Origin: Bryobacteraceae bacterium
GTDB lineage: Bacteria; Acidobacteriota; Terriglobia; Bryobacterales; Bryobacteraceae
Reading direction: 5' to 3'
Assembly (NCBI GenBank): GCA_025056455.1
Contig: JANWVY010000002.1
Location: 172,737-236,736 of the forward strand
DNA length: 64,000 nucleotides
The translations under genes and the position numbers were made by a program. Numbering within the stretch: the first letter of the stretch is position 1; each line of letters begins with the position of its first letter. Below, piece after piece: positions 53,229-62,712 of this stretch. Under the pieces are notes generated by a model. That model had not been told where the DNA came from. It searched no databases and worked only from the letters and a program-made list of their open reading frames with translations.

Positions 53229-54344
53229 ATGACGAGAAGAAGCTTTGCGGGCACCGCTGGACCGGCCCTCCTACTGCCAAGCGGTCAGATTGCCGGCTCG
53301 AAGGCCAACTCCGCCATCCGCATGGGATTAATCGGCTGCGGAGGGCGCGGTGTCGGCCTTGGGACCTTGCTTGCGCGCGAAGATCGGGTACGGTTCACGG
53401 CGCTATGTGACCTGCGGCCCGAGCAGATGGAGAAAGCTGCTCCTCACTTGAAAGCCGCCTCAGCCAAGCGCTACCGCGACTACCGAGAGTTGCTCAACAC
53501 CGACCTCGACGCCGTGGTGATCGCGACACCGGTCTATCAGCATCCCGAGCAGCTTGAGTCCGCCGTGCTCGCAGGCAAACATGTCTACTGCGAGAAGCCA
53601 GCCGCCGTGGATGTCGAGGGTTGCCGCCGCGTCATTCGAGCGGGCAGCCGCGCCTCGGCCCGCCAGTGCATCGTCTTCGGTTTTCAAAATCGCTACGGCC
53701 CAGGCTATCGGAAAGCCGAGACGTTGATCCGCTCCAACGCCATCGGAGCCATCAAACTCGCACGCAGCAATTGGATCGCTAGCACGGGAATTGGCAAACG
53801 CAGCCGGGCGCCGGTTCCACCTGACCAAGAGAAACTCATCTACTGGAATGTGTGGCGGCAGTACAGCGGCGACATCATTGTTGAGCAAAACGTGCATGGC
53901 GTCGACGTGCTCAACTGGTTTCTGGGCAGTGCGCCCATCAAGGCCTATGGCACCGGCGGCCGCATCTTGCGCACCTATGGCGATAACCTCGATCACTTAA
54001 ATGTCACCTTCGTTTATCCCACTGGCGTTCACGCCGTGCTCACCGCTTCGCAGTTCGGGCCGAACGGCTACCGCGTAGTGAGCGAGACGTTTCTCGGCGT
54101 CGAGGGGGTTATTGAAACCCAGCGACAATCGCTGTCGATTTACCGCAATCCCAAGGAGGTTTCGCTGGAAAAGATCGAAAAGGACATTACCGAGACCGCG
54201 CTGGAAGAATTTGTGCAAAGGATCCTTGATCACCAGCCAGAGAACACGGCAGCGCGCGCCGCCGAGTCCACGCTCACCTGCATTCTCGGGCGCATGGCGA
54301 TTGATCAAAAGCGGGAAGTGAACTGGAAGGAGCTCGGGGTGTAG
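53229..54344 (+). CDS. Tat-exported Gfo/Idh/MocA-family oxidoreductase
   Basis: A 371-residue NAD(P)-dependent enzyme. The N-terminus MTRRSFAGTAGPALLLP has a twin-arginine motif (TRRSFAG) plus a hydrophobic stretch, so Tat export is likely, with a cofactor folded in the cytoplasm. The Rossmann motif is MGLIGCGGRGVGLG, followed by DAVVIATPVYQHPEQLESAVLAGKHVYCEKPAA, whose EKP is the catalytic hallmark. A C-terminal domain of the family carries GDIIVEQNVHGVDVLNWFLG with the conserved histidine. It is 30 nt downstream of the epimerase. Substrate unknown; likely a sugar or inositol derivative. Confidence 0.9.
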   Translation: MTRRSFAGTAGPALLLPSGQIAGSKANSAIRMGLIGCGGRGVGLGTLLAREDRVRFTALCDLRPEQMEKAAPHLKAASAKRYRDYRELLNTDLDAVVIATPVYQHPEQLESAVLAGKHVYCEKPAAVDVEGCRRVIRAGSRASARQCIVFGFQNRYGPGYRKAETLIRSNAIGAIKLARSNWIASTGIGKRSRAPVPPDQEKLIYWNVWRQYSGDIIVEQNVHGVDVLNWFLGSAPIKAYGTGGRILRTYGDNLDHLNVTFVYPTGVHAVLTASQFGPNGYRVVSETFLGVEGVIETQRQSLSIYRNPKEVSLEKIEKDITETALEEFVQRILDHQPENTAARAAESTLTCILGRMAIDQKREVNWKELGV

Positions 54345-54393
54345 CCATTCGGACTGGGCGGAGAGCCGCCGCCTATGTCATGATCGTGAAACC

Positions 54394-56517
54394 ATGTCTC
54401 TGGTTCGTTATTCTCGTTCGGGCGCAGTCGCCACCATCACCATCGACAATCCTCCCGTAAATGCGTTGAGTCCCGGAGTGCCGGAAGGGATTTCCGAGGG
54501 ATTACAAAAAGCTATTGCAGATCCGGAGGTCGTGGCCGTTGTCTTGATTGGAGGGGGCCGGACGTTCATCGCTGGCGCCGACATCCAGGAGTTCCGCAAG
54601 ATTCATCAGGGGCAGGCAGGCAGTTTAAAACCCCTCCTGCGTCTGCTGACCGACTTGGAGGAAAGTCCCAAGCCCGTCGTGGCCGCGATTCATGGCACAG
54701 CTCTGGGCGGAGGCTTAGAGGTGGCCATGGCCTGTCATTATCGAGTGGCTGTGGCCTCTGCGCAGCTCGGCCAGCCAGAGGTAAAACTTGGCCTGATTCC
54801 CGGCGGCGAAGGCACGCAACGGCTGCCGCGGCTGGTTGGCGTCGCGAAGGCCCTCGAGATGTGTGTCTTTGGCGAACCCATTGGCGCCAAGGAGGCTTTG
54901 CAGGCAGGAATCCTCGACGAGATTGTCGAGGGCGAACTCCTCGATGCAGCCGTTGCCTATGCTCAGCGCGTGGCCCATTTGCCGCCACCCAAAACCAGCG
55001 CCCGGACCGATAAGCTCGGCGACCCGGAAGCAAATGCTGCCGCCATTGCCACCGTCCGGGAAGCGGCTCAAAAACGGATGCGGGGACAAACTGCGCCACT
55101 TGCCGCCATTGAGGCTATCGAGGCGGCGACAAAACTTCCTTTTCGCGAAGGCTGTCAGCGAGAGCAGGAATTATTCGCTGCCTGCCTTGCCAGTGATCAG
55201 TCAAAGGCGCTCGTCCATGTCTTTTTCGCCGAGCGAACCGTGGGCAAGATTCCCGGGCTTGGCAGGGACGTTCAGCCCCTTGCGCTTCATCGGGCCGCCG
55301 TCGTGGGCGCAGGCACCATGGGCTCGGGAATCGCGATGGTGTATGCCAACGCGGGCATTCCGGTGCTACTCAAAGACAGCACGGAGTCAGCCCTCACGCG
55401 TGGCATGAACAGCATTCGCACCAACTATGCGAATTCTGTTAAGAAAGGCCGCTTTAGCCAGCAGGATGCCGACAAGCGACTGGCTTTGATCACCCCCACG
55501 CTGAGCTATGACGGGTTTGAACAAGCGGACGTGATCGTCGAGGCGGTCTTCGAGAACATGGCCTTAAAAAAGCAGGTCTTTGCTGAAATCGACGCCGTCG
55601 CCAAACCGGACGCCGTACTCGCTTCAAACACCTCGACTCTAAACATCGACGAAATTGCCTCGGCCACGCAGCGGCCAGAGTCGGTGATTGGCCATCACTT
55701 CTTTAGTCCCGCTCATGTCATGCGGCTGCTTGAGATTGTTCGTGGCCGGGCCACGAGTGATCGGATCATTGTCACCTCTCTTGAGCTCGCCAAGCGACTG
55801 CGCAAGGTGGGCGTCGTGGTGGGAAATTGTCGCGGCTTTGTGGGCAACCGCATGTTTGCCCCCTACTGCCGCGAGGCCATCTTTTTGGTGGAAGAAGGCA
55901 ATCCGCCCGAACAGGTAGACCAGGCGCTCTACGAATTCGGCATGGCGATGGGTCCGCTGGCAGTACAGGACTTAGCCGGCCTCGATGTGGGGTGGCGCAT
56001 TCGCAAAGAGTTCAAGCATACTGAGATCCCGGGCATCCGTTACCCCGAGCTCGATTCGCTGCTCTGCGAGCAAGGCTTTTTCGGCCAAAAGACCGGGGCC
56101 GGCTTTTATCGCTATGACGAAAACCGCAAGCCTTCACCCCATCCCCGCGTCATGGAGCTAGCTCGAGAGTATGCGGCCAAAGCTGGCATTCCGCAAACTC
56201 CGGCCACACCCCAAGAAATCCTCGAGCGCTGCCTCTATGCGCTCATCAACGAAGGGGCCGCCCTACTGGCGGAAGGAATCGCGCTGCGCAGCGTGGATAT
56301 CGACATCATCTATATTCACGGCTACGGTTTTCCTGCCTGGCGCGGAGGCCCCATGAAATACGCGGATCTGCTCGGGCTCGACCGCGTGTACCAGAAAGTG
56401 TGCGAATTCTACGGACGCTTCGGCTATCACTGGAGACCTGCGCCACTTCTCGAGCAACTTGCCAAAGAAGGATCGAGCTTCAGCGCCTATGACCAGAGCA
56501 AAGCCAAGGGGCAATAG
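54394..56517 (+). CDS. Bifunctional enoyl-CoA hydratase / 3-hydroxyacyl-CoA dehydrogenase (FadJ/FadB-like)
   Basis: A 707-residue multifunctional beta-oxidation enzyme. The N-terminal crotonase domain (about 1-200) has [10 protein letters not shown] and the oxyanion/glutamate region [19 protein letters not shown]. The NAD domain starts at about residue 305 with [19 protein letters not shown], followed by [19 protein letters not shown] carrying the catalytic histidine. The C-terminal HCDH domain is duplicated, ending in the [20 protein letters not shown] segment. Length is close to E. coli FadJ (714 residues). A partner thiolase is not in the window. It oxidises fatty-acyl-CoA in the cytoplasm. 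Confidence 0.93.
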   Translation: MSLVRYSRSGAVATITIDNPPVNALSPGVPEGISEGLQKAIADPEVVAVVLIGGGRTFIAGADIQEFRKIHQGQAGSLKPLLRLLTDLEESPKPVVAAIHGTALGGGLEVAMACHYRVAVASAQLGQPEVKLGLIPGGEGTQRLPRLVGVAKALEMCVFGEPIGAKEALQAGILDEIVEGELLDAAVAYAQRVAHLPPPKTSARTDKLGDPEANAAAIATVREAAQKRMRGQTAPLAAIEAIEAATKLPFREGCQREQELFAACLASDQSKALVHVFFAERTVGKIPGLGRDVQPLALHRAAVVGAGTMGSGIAMVYANAGIPVLLKDSTESALTRGMNSIRTNYANSVKKGRFSQQDADKRLALITPTLSYDGFEQADVIVEAVFENMALKKQVFAEIDAVAKPDAVLASNTSTLNIDEIASATQRPESVIGHHFFSPAHVMRLLEIVRGRATSDRIIVTSLELAKRLRKVGVVVGNCRGFVGNRMFAPYCREAIFLVEEGNPPEQVDQALYEFGMAMGPLAVQDLAGLDVGWRIRKEFKHTEIPGIRYPELDSLLCEQGFFGQKTGAGFYRYDENRKPSPHPRVMELAREYAAKAGIPQTPATPQEILERCLYALINEGAALLAEGIALRSVDIDIIYIHGYGFPAWRGGPMKYADLLGLDRVYQKVCEFYGRFGYHWRPAPLLEQLAKEGSSFSAYDQSKAKGQ

Positions 56518-56535
56518 GCAGAGACGCCGCTCATT

Positions 56536-57270
56536 CTAGGCTCGGATTTTTTGAAGACCCGCGTCGGACGTTCCAGACTTCCGTCTTGTTCCGTCAAGGT
56601 GAATTTCTCGCCATTGGCCGGGCGCAAGGCCCTCAAGACGCCAGTCGCCGATCGCCACCCGAATTAAGCGCAGCGTGGGATGGCCCACCGCGGCTGTCAT
56701 CCGGCGCACCTGGCGGTTGCGGCCTTCTCTAAGCGTCATCTCAAGCCAAGCAGTCGGCACCGACTTGCGATAGCGAATTGGAGGATTGCGAGGTGGCACG
56801 GGCGGTTCAGACTCGAGCAACCTCACTTCACAGGGACGAGTCCGTACCCCCTGAATCACCACTCCGCTCCGCAAGGCCGCCAGCGCGTCTTCGCTAGGCA
56901 CTCGCTCGACCTGCACCCAGTAGGTGCGGCGATGGCCGTAGCGCGGATCGGTCAGGCGGTGTTGCAAACGCCCGTCGCAAGTTAGCAACAGCAGGCCTTC
57001 GCTGTCACGGTCGAGCCGGCCCGCCGGATACAAATCAGGATATGGAATGTAAAGCGCAAGCGTGGGATGTCCGCGGCCATCCCGGTCGCTGAACTGGCTC
57101 AGCACGCCATAGGGCTTGTAGAACAGGATGTGCCGCGGCGTGTCCAGCGCTGGCGCGAGCTTGGTGTCCCGGGCCGGATGGGTAGAGGAGGACGCTCCTA
57201 CCGGGATCGCCTGAAATTTCGTCGGCTTGGCTTTGCGTGCTGAGCTCTTCACTGTGCAACTGCGCCTCAC
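56536..57270 (-). CDS. 23S rRNA pseudouridine synthase (RluE/RsuA family)
   Basis: A 244-residue enzyme. Catalytic aspartate in [17 protein letters not shown], with the [11 protein letters not shown] start, the [18 protein letters not shown] segment and the R[27 protein letters not shown] ending. These are diagnostic of the RsuA/RluE group, which modifies ribosomal RNA and lacks the S4 domain in RluE-type members. There is a basic, probably disordered, N-terminal extension of about 45 residues; the GTG at 57270 is the first start, and a second GTG at 57252 is possible. It is convergent with fadJ-like gene, 18 nt from its stop. Confidence 0.9.
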   Translation of the reverse strand: MRRSCTVKSSARKAKPTKFQAIPVGASSSTHPARDTKLAPALDTPRHILFYKPYGVLSQFSDRDGRGHPTLALYIPYPDLYPAGRLDRDSEGLLLLTCDGRLQHRLTDPRYGHRRTYWVQVERVPSEDALAALRSGVVIQGVRTRPCEVRLLESEPPVPPRNPPIRYRKSVPTAWLEMTLREGRNRQVRRMTAAVGHPTLRLIRVAIGDWRLEGLAPGQWREIHLDGTRRKSGTSDAGLQKIRA

Positions 57271-57371
57271 GAGCAGTTTCTTTCGTTGCCGTTATAGCAC
57301 TCGCAAGCCGTCAGTGGACAACTCGCCTTGCCAGCGGCCCCAAATCATGTTTCAACGAGAGGATCGCTAAG

Positions 57372-59732
57372 ATGGAAAAGAAGGGATCGGAGCCGCCGGT
57401 GATCACAGAGAAGAACAAGCGGAGGGCGCCCGGCGAAATAAACCTCAGCTCCCTTGCGAGTAGAAGGCTCCTCCGGACTTGGCAAGTTGCGGCGCGCTTC
57501 GCTTTCGCCGTCCTGGCGTGTGTTACTCCCCTGGCCTCCCAAGTCCGGGAAATCCGCGGTCAAGTCGTGGACGCAAACACCGGCCAGCCCCTTGAAAAAG
57601 TTTTGATCCGCAACTATCGAGGCGAAGGCAGAACGGAAACGGATGCGCTGGGCCGGTTCCGTATCGAAGTTTCTCCGGAGGCGGAACTGCTGTTCTCGAG
57701 CGTCGGCTACCGCCCCTACCGCCTACCCCTTTCCGCAGAAGAAAATCAAGAATTCGAAATCCGTCTGGTTCCAGATACGTTGCGCACCTCGCAGAAGCTT
57801 GACGTATATGCAGGACCCTTTGCACTCGAGCCAGCAGCAGCGGGCAACGCACTCAGTTTGGCCGGGACCGAGCTGCGCAATCTGTCCAGTGTACTTGCAG
57901 AAGATCCGTTGCGCGCCGTCCAAGCGCTTCCTGGGGTGAATGCCAATGACGATTTTCAAAGCCAGTTGTCTCTACGCGGGGCGGGATTTCAACGCATTGG
58001 CGTGTACGTGGATGGCCTTTTGCTCCATTCTCCCTATCACACAGCCCAGGGCGATCCTTCCAATCCGTCGCTTACGGTTCTTTCCAGCGACTTGATGGAA
58101 AGCGTCGTACTCTTTCCTTCCGCGCCCCCGCCCCAACTTTCCGACCGCACGGCGGCCGCCGTGGATCTACGGCTGCGCGATGGGGATCGAAAAAAAGTCT
58201 CAGCGCGGGGTGCGGTGAGCGCCTCCAACGCCTCAGTCAGCCTGGAGGGACCCCTGGGACGCCAGGAGCGCGCCTCCTGGTTGCTCAGCGCACGCAAGAG
58301 TTACCTTCAATACTTGATCCGTTCCACCACCGATGAACCGGGCCTTGTGTTTGGCTTCGGCGACGTGCAGGCGCGCCTGTCCTACGATTGGACACCGCGC
58401 CATACGGGCCGTCTTACCATCATCCACGGTCGCTCTGGCCTGGATCGCAGGGGCGCAGAAAACCGTGTGGGACTAAACGGCTTATTTGACACTGATTATG
58501 ACTTCACCGTCGCCCAGGCCTCTTCCCGCTGGTTCCCGCTGAGCGGGCTGAGTCTTCAAAATTCGTTTGCCTGGATGCGGGAAAGTCACCTCAACCGCAA
58601 CCGTAACTACGATCCACTGTCCGGCGGACAGTATGGAGAGTGGGTTTACAACGGGGATCACTTCTGGCAGTGGAAGGAACAGAGCACTCTATTTTTCGGG
58701 GCCACCTTGCGGCGTTTACGCGATTACGGCTTCTTGGACCGCCACAACGCCTCGCCTCCCTTCGTTGTTCATCTCGACCAGTGGCGGGGCGTGGGCTTTC
58801 GAAGCGGCGCTCACCTTTTCCAGCAAGTCACCCTCTGGAGTGGGAAGCTCCAACTGCGCGCCGGCGGACGTTACGATCACCATGACTCCAATCGCATCCA
58901 CTCTTGGAGCCCTATGAGCTCAGTCTCACTCACACTGAGCAATCGCACGGCGCTCTCTTTGAACTGGGGCATTAACGTCCAGTATCCGGAACTCTCGCAA
59001 AGCTACTCGCGCTTTGGGCGGCGGACGCTGTTGCCAGAGCGCTCTAACGCGGTCAATTTCGCCTTAGAACACCGCTTCGAGGAGCGGACCCGCGTCCGCT
59101 TCGAACTCTATCAACGGCTGGACCGGGATCTGATCTGGCGGCCCGATTTCGAGGCGCGCATTCGCAACGGCCGGATCTATCTCGGTAATCTCTTTGCGCC
59201 ATACGCCAATGTTGTTCGCGGCTATGCGCGAGGGGCACAGCTCTTTGTCCAGCGAAGAACCAGCAACGGGTTGGCTGGCTGGGTATCCTATGCCTGGGGC
59301 ACGTCTCTCTATCGCGACGGTTTCAGCGGCGTCAGTTTTCGCTCAGACTTTGATCAGAGGCACACCATCAACGTCTTCGGGAGCTATCGCCTTCGACCCA
59401 CCATCAATGTCAGCTCGCGCTGGTTCTACGGAAGCGGTTTCCCTGCTCGCGGATACCTCCGCGGAGGCAGCTTGAGCCAGGTCTTCCTGGCCAGCTCGCG
59501 CAATGAACTGCGGATGCCGGCTTACCACCGGCTCGATGTGCGCGCCAACAAAACTTTTGTTAAAAACGGCTGGCACGTGACGCTATTTGCGGAAATTCTG
59601 AATCTCTACAGGCGCCGCAACCTCCGTTTTGACGAGCTGCTTGGCGTCCAGCCCCAGACCGGGCTCGCGCGCCTGGCCGTAGATCCCATGCTGCCTTTCC
59701 TTCCTTCGGCGGGTCTGGCCGTAGAATTTTGA
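57372..59732 (+). CDS. TonB-dependent receptor with carboxypeptidase-regulatory-like domain
   Basis: A 786-residue receptor, shorter than the Oar-like ones. ATG 57372 gives 35 polar residues before the hydrophobic signal segment (FAFAVLACVTPLASQ), longer than usual; no better start is visible downstream. Then a carboxypeptidase-regulatory-like domain (EIRGQVVDANTGQPLEKVLIRNYRGEG) and a plug (LAEDPLRAVQALPGVNANDDFQSQLSLRGAG, RIGVYVDGLLLHSPYH) lead to the barrel, ending in LAVEF with a terminal phenylalanine. The LRGAG and VDG segments match classical TonB-dependent plug domains. It starts divergent from the pseudouridine synthase. Ligand unknown. Confidence 0.9.
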   Translation: MEKKGSEPPVITEKNKRRAPGEINLSSLASRRLLRTWQVAARFAFAVLACVTPLASQVREIRGQVVDANTGQPLEKVLIRNYRGEGRTETDALGRFRIEVSPEAELLFSSVGYRPYRLPLSAEENQEFEIRLVPDTLRTSQKLDVYAGPFALEPAAAGNALSLAGTELRNLSSVLAEDPLRAVQALPGVNANDDFQSQLSLRGAGFQRIGVYVDGLLLHSPYHTAQGDPSNPSLTVLSSDLMESVVLFPSAPPPQLSDRTAAAVDLRLRDGDRKKVSARGAVSASNASVSLEGPLGRQERASWLLSARKSYLQYLIRSTTDEPGLVFGFGDVQARLSYDWTPRHTGRLTIIHGRSGLDRRGAENRVGLNGLFDTDYDFTVAQASSRWFPLSGLSLQNSFAWMRESHLNRNRNYDPLSGGQYGEWVYNGDHFWQWKEQSTLFFGATLRRLRDYGFLDRHNASPPFVVHLDQWRGVGFRSGAHLFQQVTLWSGKLQLRAGGRYDHHDSNRIHSWSPMSSVSLTLSNRTALSLNWGINVQYPELSQSYSRFGRRTLLPERSNAVNFALEHRFEERTRVRFELYQRLDRDLIWRPDFEARIRNGRIYLGNLFAPYANVVRGYARGAQLFVQRRTSNGLAGWVSYAWGTSLYRDGFSGVSFRSDFDQRHTINVFGSYRLRPTINVSSRWFYGSGFPARGYLRGGSLSQVFLASSRNELRMPAYHRLDVRANKTFVKNGWHVTLFAEILNLYRRRNLRFDELLGVQPQTGLARLAVDPMLPFLPSAGLAVEF

Positions 59733-59746
59733 CCCCAAGTCTTTCG

Positions 59747-59773
59747 CTTGAAATTCTTGGCGGAGAATTCAAG
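59747..59773. terminator. Hairpin between two convergent genes
   Basis: CTTGAAATTCT / AGAATTCAAG with a 6-nt loop (one bulged A) spans the 36-nt space between the receptor stop (59732) and the S9 peptidase stop (59769-59771), overlapping the latter. No T run follows on either strand. It could act as a bidirectional 3' boundary. Confidence 0.35.
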
Positions 59774-62468
59774 GCTGGAGCTCCGCCGTAAGCGTGGCGC
59801 CGGGCACCTGCGGGATGGAAGCGAGCATTTTGACCGGCATCCTCGATTCTTTGGCGATCCACAGCTGGACTTTTCCTGCCGACCCGTCCGCTGGCGTCAA
59901 CTCGACACGAAAAGCGTCATAAGTGGCGCCGCCGACCGTCACACGCTCAGAGCCAGCCACCGCAACCCTGGTCAGCTTTTCTTTATGCTGCATCATGTCG
60001 AAGTTGCGAATGACGGTTGAGTAGCCCTCGGCAAGAGGCAGCGCGCCGACTGCCAGTGCAGAGCCTGCCCCATCTGCGAATAAGGGAGCACTGAGCGTCG
60101 CTCGAATCGGGCGCTGCTGACCGTTTAGGTTCATGGCGCCTGTCACTTGATTTCCATCCACGCTCATCTGGATGGTGAGCGGCCCTTGCTGGAAATCTCG
60201 TTTCAACACCACGAGCGATTCTTTATCAAGCGTTACCGTATCGGTCGCTTGGCCTGTTGCCGATTCGGTGGATTCGATCGCTACCCATCGGCCGTTTTCT
60301 TCTTTGAGCGTGGTGGAAATTTTTAAACTAAGCTCTCGGCCGCCTGCAGAGAGCTTGGCTTCATAGCGCAAGACGGTCGGTTTGAGCGTCCGAGCTGGTT
60401 TGGGAGCGGAGGAAGAAATCGCCGCCGGGTCGAGTTTGGCAGGCAGCTGAACAGTTTTCGGATCCACGGTAATTTCCTTGAGCCGCGCCACCACGTCCGC
60501 CGGCCCACCTTCCTGATAACGACCATCGAGGTGGCGCGCCAGGAAACGCTCAATTGCCATCAGCATCGCCATGTTGTTGACAGGGCGCGCAAAACCATGA
60601 CCTTCGTCGGGAGCAAGCAGATATTCGACCGCAAAACCGCGATCGCGTAATGCAACTACAATTTGATCCGCTTCTTGTTTGTTCACTCGCGGATCATTTG
60701 CTCCCTGTACGACCAAAAGCGGCGTCCGGATCTTAGAAGCATGGTTCAACGGGGAGCGCTCCGCAAGCCATGCCTTCCCTTCTGGCGTGTTGGGATCCGC
60801 CATGCGCGCATACATAATCTTTCGAAAGGCTTCCCAATAAGGCGGAACGGATTCAAGTAAAGTAATCAAATTCGAGGGCCCAACAATATCGACGCCAGCA
60901 CGGTAAAGCTCTGGTGTAAACGTCACCCCAGCCAGAGTTGCGTAGCCTCCATAGGAGCCTCCAAGAATGCCGATTCTTTTGGGGTCGGCCATCCCCTGGG
61001 CAACGAGATATTTCACGCCCCACGTCAGGTCGTCCTGCATCTTGCGGCCCCATTCCCCGTTGCCAAGGTTGAGAAACCGTTTCCCATAACCGGTCGAGCC
61101 CCGGAAATTGGGACTGAGCACGGCATAGCCGCGGTTTGCGAGAAATTGATGATAGGGATTGAAACCCCAAATATCTCGGGCCCAAGGACCTCCATGTGGA
61201 AACACAATGACAGGCAAGCTCTTGGGCGCCACTCCTTTGGGCAGCGTCAAATAGGCGGAAATCTCCAAGCCGTCGGAAGAGGGGTAACGCACGGTCGTCA
61301 TCGGAGCAAGCCATTCGCGGTTGAGTTTCTCACGCAACCGGTATTGCAGGGTGAGCTTTTTCGTCCGGCGGTCGAAGAGATAAGTCTCACCCGGCTCGGT
61401 GTCGCCCGTAAAGCTCACAACAAGGAGGTTCTCATCATCAGTGACACTGGCGAAGTTGACCTCGCGGTTGGGCTTTTGCTGGCGCAAATATTGATAATCG
61501 GCTTCCCATTGTTTGTTGCGGAAGTAAACACGTGGTTTGTCGTCGACGTAAACCGTGGCTATTAACTCATCAGTCAGATCGGAAAAAACAGACCCCCCAA
61601 AATCGACCCGTTTGAGAGGATCAGACTCCACGACCGAAACTGCACCGCTCACCGGATCCAGCAGTGCTAACGCGGTGAGGTCTGAATCCCGGTTGGTAAG
61701 AAGATAAACCTGCTTGCCATCCTTTTGAAACCGTACGGGTCCACAGCTGTCAAAAACGCCGCACCGGTAAATGGGCGTAAATTTGTCGGAGTCGACGCGG
61801 AGGATTTCCTGGTCGCCGTTATTCTGTGTCCGGGTTGCGAGGCGGAGCTTGCCATCGCGGTCAAAAAACCAAGAGGAGATCCGGTCCGTATTTTTCCGAA
61901 GAAGCGTCTTTTCCCCAGTAGCGAAATTGAGCTCGTAGAGGTCATGCCAGGCCTTGTCGCGGTCATTGATTCCGATATAGGCAATGTTGGGTCGCGACCG
62001 GGGCAGCGAGTAAAGCTGGATTTGAATGCCTTTGAGCCCGGTTAGATCCTTGGACTCGGGCGCGTCGCCGCCCGGCGGCGTGGGCCCCAAAGGATCTACA
62101 CTGTACAGATTGAAATTCTCGTCGCCGTCCTTGTCTTTGACGAACAAAATCCGCTTACTGTCTCGCGACCAAAAGTAGCCGCTAATGGGGCGTTTGGTCT
62201 CGCTTGTGAGCAGCCGTGCCGCCTCAAACGGCTCGTCCACTTTTTTCACCCAAATGTTCCGCGTGTCTTTCCACGGCTTGAGGAATGCAAGGTATTTGCC
62301 ATCCGGTGAAATCTGCGCTCCGGCGTACTCTGGATTGCCGAATAGCAGTTCGCGGTCAATCAACGGGGGCAACCCTGGAGACGGGCTGGAGCGAGTGGTT
62401 TGTGGCATCGCCACGCCGGTAAGCAGGGCGCATCCAAACAGGAGGGAAAGGCTTGCGGTGACGTTCAT
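59769..62468 (-). CDS. Exported S9-family peptidase with extra C-terminal domain
   Basis: An 899-residue serine peptidase with a signal peptide, a seven-bladed beta-propeller (about residues 45-385) and an alpha/beta-hydrolase with S505 (ILGGSYGGYA), D592 (VVQGANDPRV) and H624 (DEGHGF). This is a prolyl-oligopeptidase/dipeptidyl-peptidase-like acyl-aminoacyl peptidase. A third region of about 220 residues (about 680-899) follows. It has VLRYEAKLSAGGRELSLKI, QMSVDGNQVTGAMNLNG and VTVGGATYDAFRVELTP, and a WIAKESRMPVKML element as in DUF3108-like lipid-binding or outer-membrane domains. Such an extension is beyond normal S9 length (about 650). The pairing suggests the domain docks or binds the substrate, which is inference. 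Confidence 0.88.
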   Translation of the reverse strand: MNVTASLSLLFGCALLTGVAMPQTTRSSPSPGLPPLIDRELLFGNPEYAGAQISPDGKYLAFLKPWKDTRNIWVKKVDEPFEAARLLTSETKRPISGYFWSRDSKRILFVKDKDGDENFNLYSVDPLGPTPPGGDAPESKDLTGLKGIQIQLYSLPRSRPNIAYIGINDRDKAWHDLYELNFATGEKTLLRKNTDRISSWFFDRDGKLRLATRTQNNGDQEILRVDSDKFTPIYRCGVFDSCGPVRFQKDGKQVYLLTNRDSDLTALALLDPVSGAVSVVESDPLKRVDFGGSVFSDLTDELIATVYVDDKPRVYFRNKQWEADYQYLRQQKPNREVNFASVTDDENLLVVSFTGDTEPGETYLFDRRTKKLTLQYRLREKLNREWLAPMTTVRYPSSDGLEISAYLTLPKGVAPKSLPVIVFPHGGPWARDIWGFNPYHQFLANRGYAVLSPNFRGSTGYGKRFLNLGNGEWGRKMQDDLTWGVKYLVAQGMADPKRIGILGGSYGGYATLAGVTFTPELYRAGVDIVGPSNLITLLESVPPYWEAFRKIMYARMADPNTPEGKAWLAERSPLNHASKIRTPLLVVQGANDPRVNKQEADQIVVALRDRGFAVEYLLAPDEGHGFARPVNNMAMLMAIERFLARHLDGRYQEGGPADVVARLKEITVDPKTVQLPAKLDPAAISSSAPKPARTLKPTVLRYEAKLSAGGRELSLKISTTLKEENGRWVAIESTESATGQATDTVTLDKESLVVLKRDFQQGPLTIQMSVDGNQVTGAMNLNGQQRPIRATLSAPLFADGAGSALAVGALPLAEGYSTVIRNFDMMQHKEKLTRVAVAGSERVTVGGATYDAFRVELTPADGSAGKVQLWIAKESRMPVKMLASIPQVPGATLTAELQP

Positions 62469-62712
62469 AGGGCTGAGGTCCGTATCTTTTCAGAGTAACC
62501 GACGAAGGGACCGGCCCAAAAGTTCGCTCTAGAAAGCGTTTCCGAAACCGTTAGCTACTGCGCCGACCTGGCTACGATGGCGAACTGCCGCCGAGCGCTG
62601 GTTCACCGAGTTTCTGTGATCGGCTTACTCAGCCACCAAGCGGAACGCGCTGCGGGAGGACTTTCCCCCAGGCCAGAAACTTCGCTCGAGACTGGTCAAG
62701 GGCAGAGCCCGT

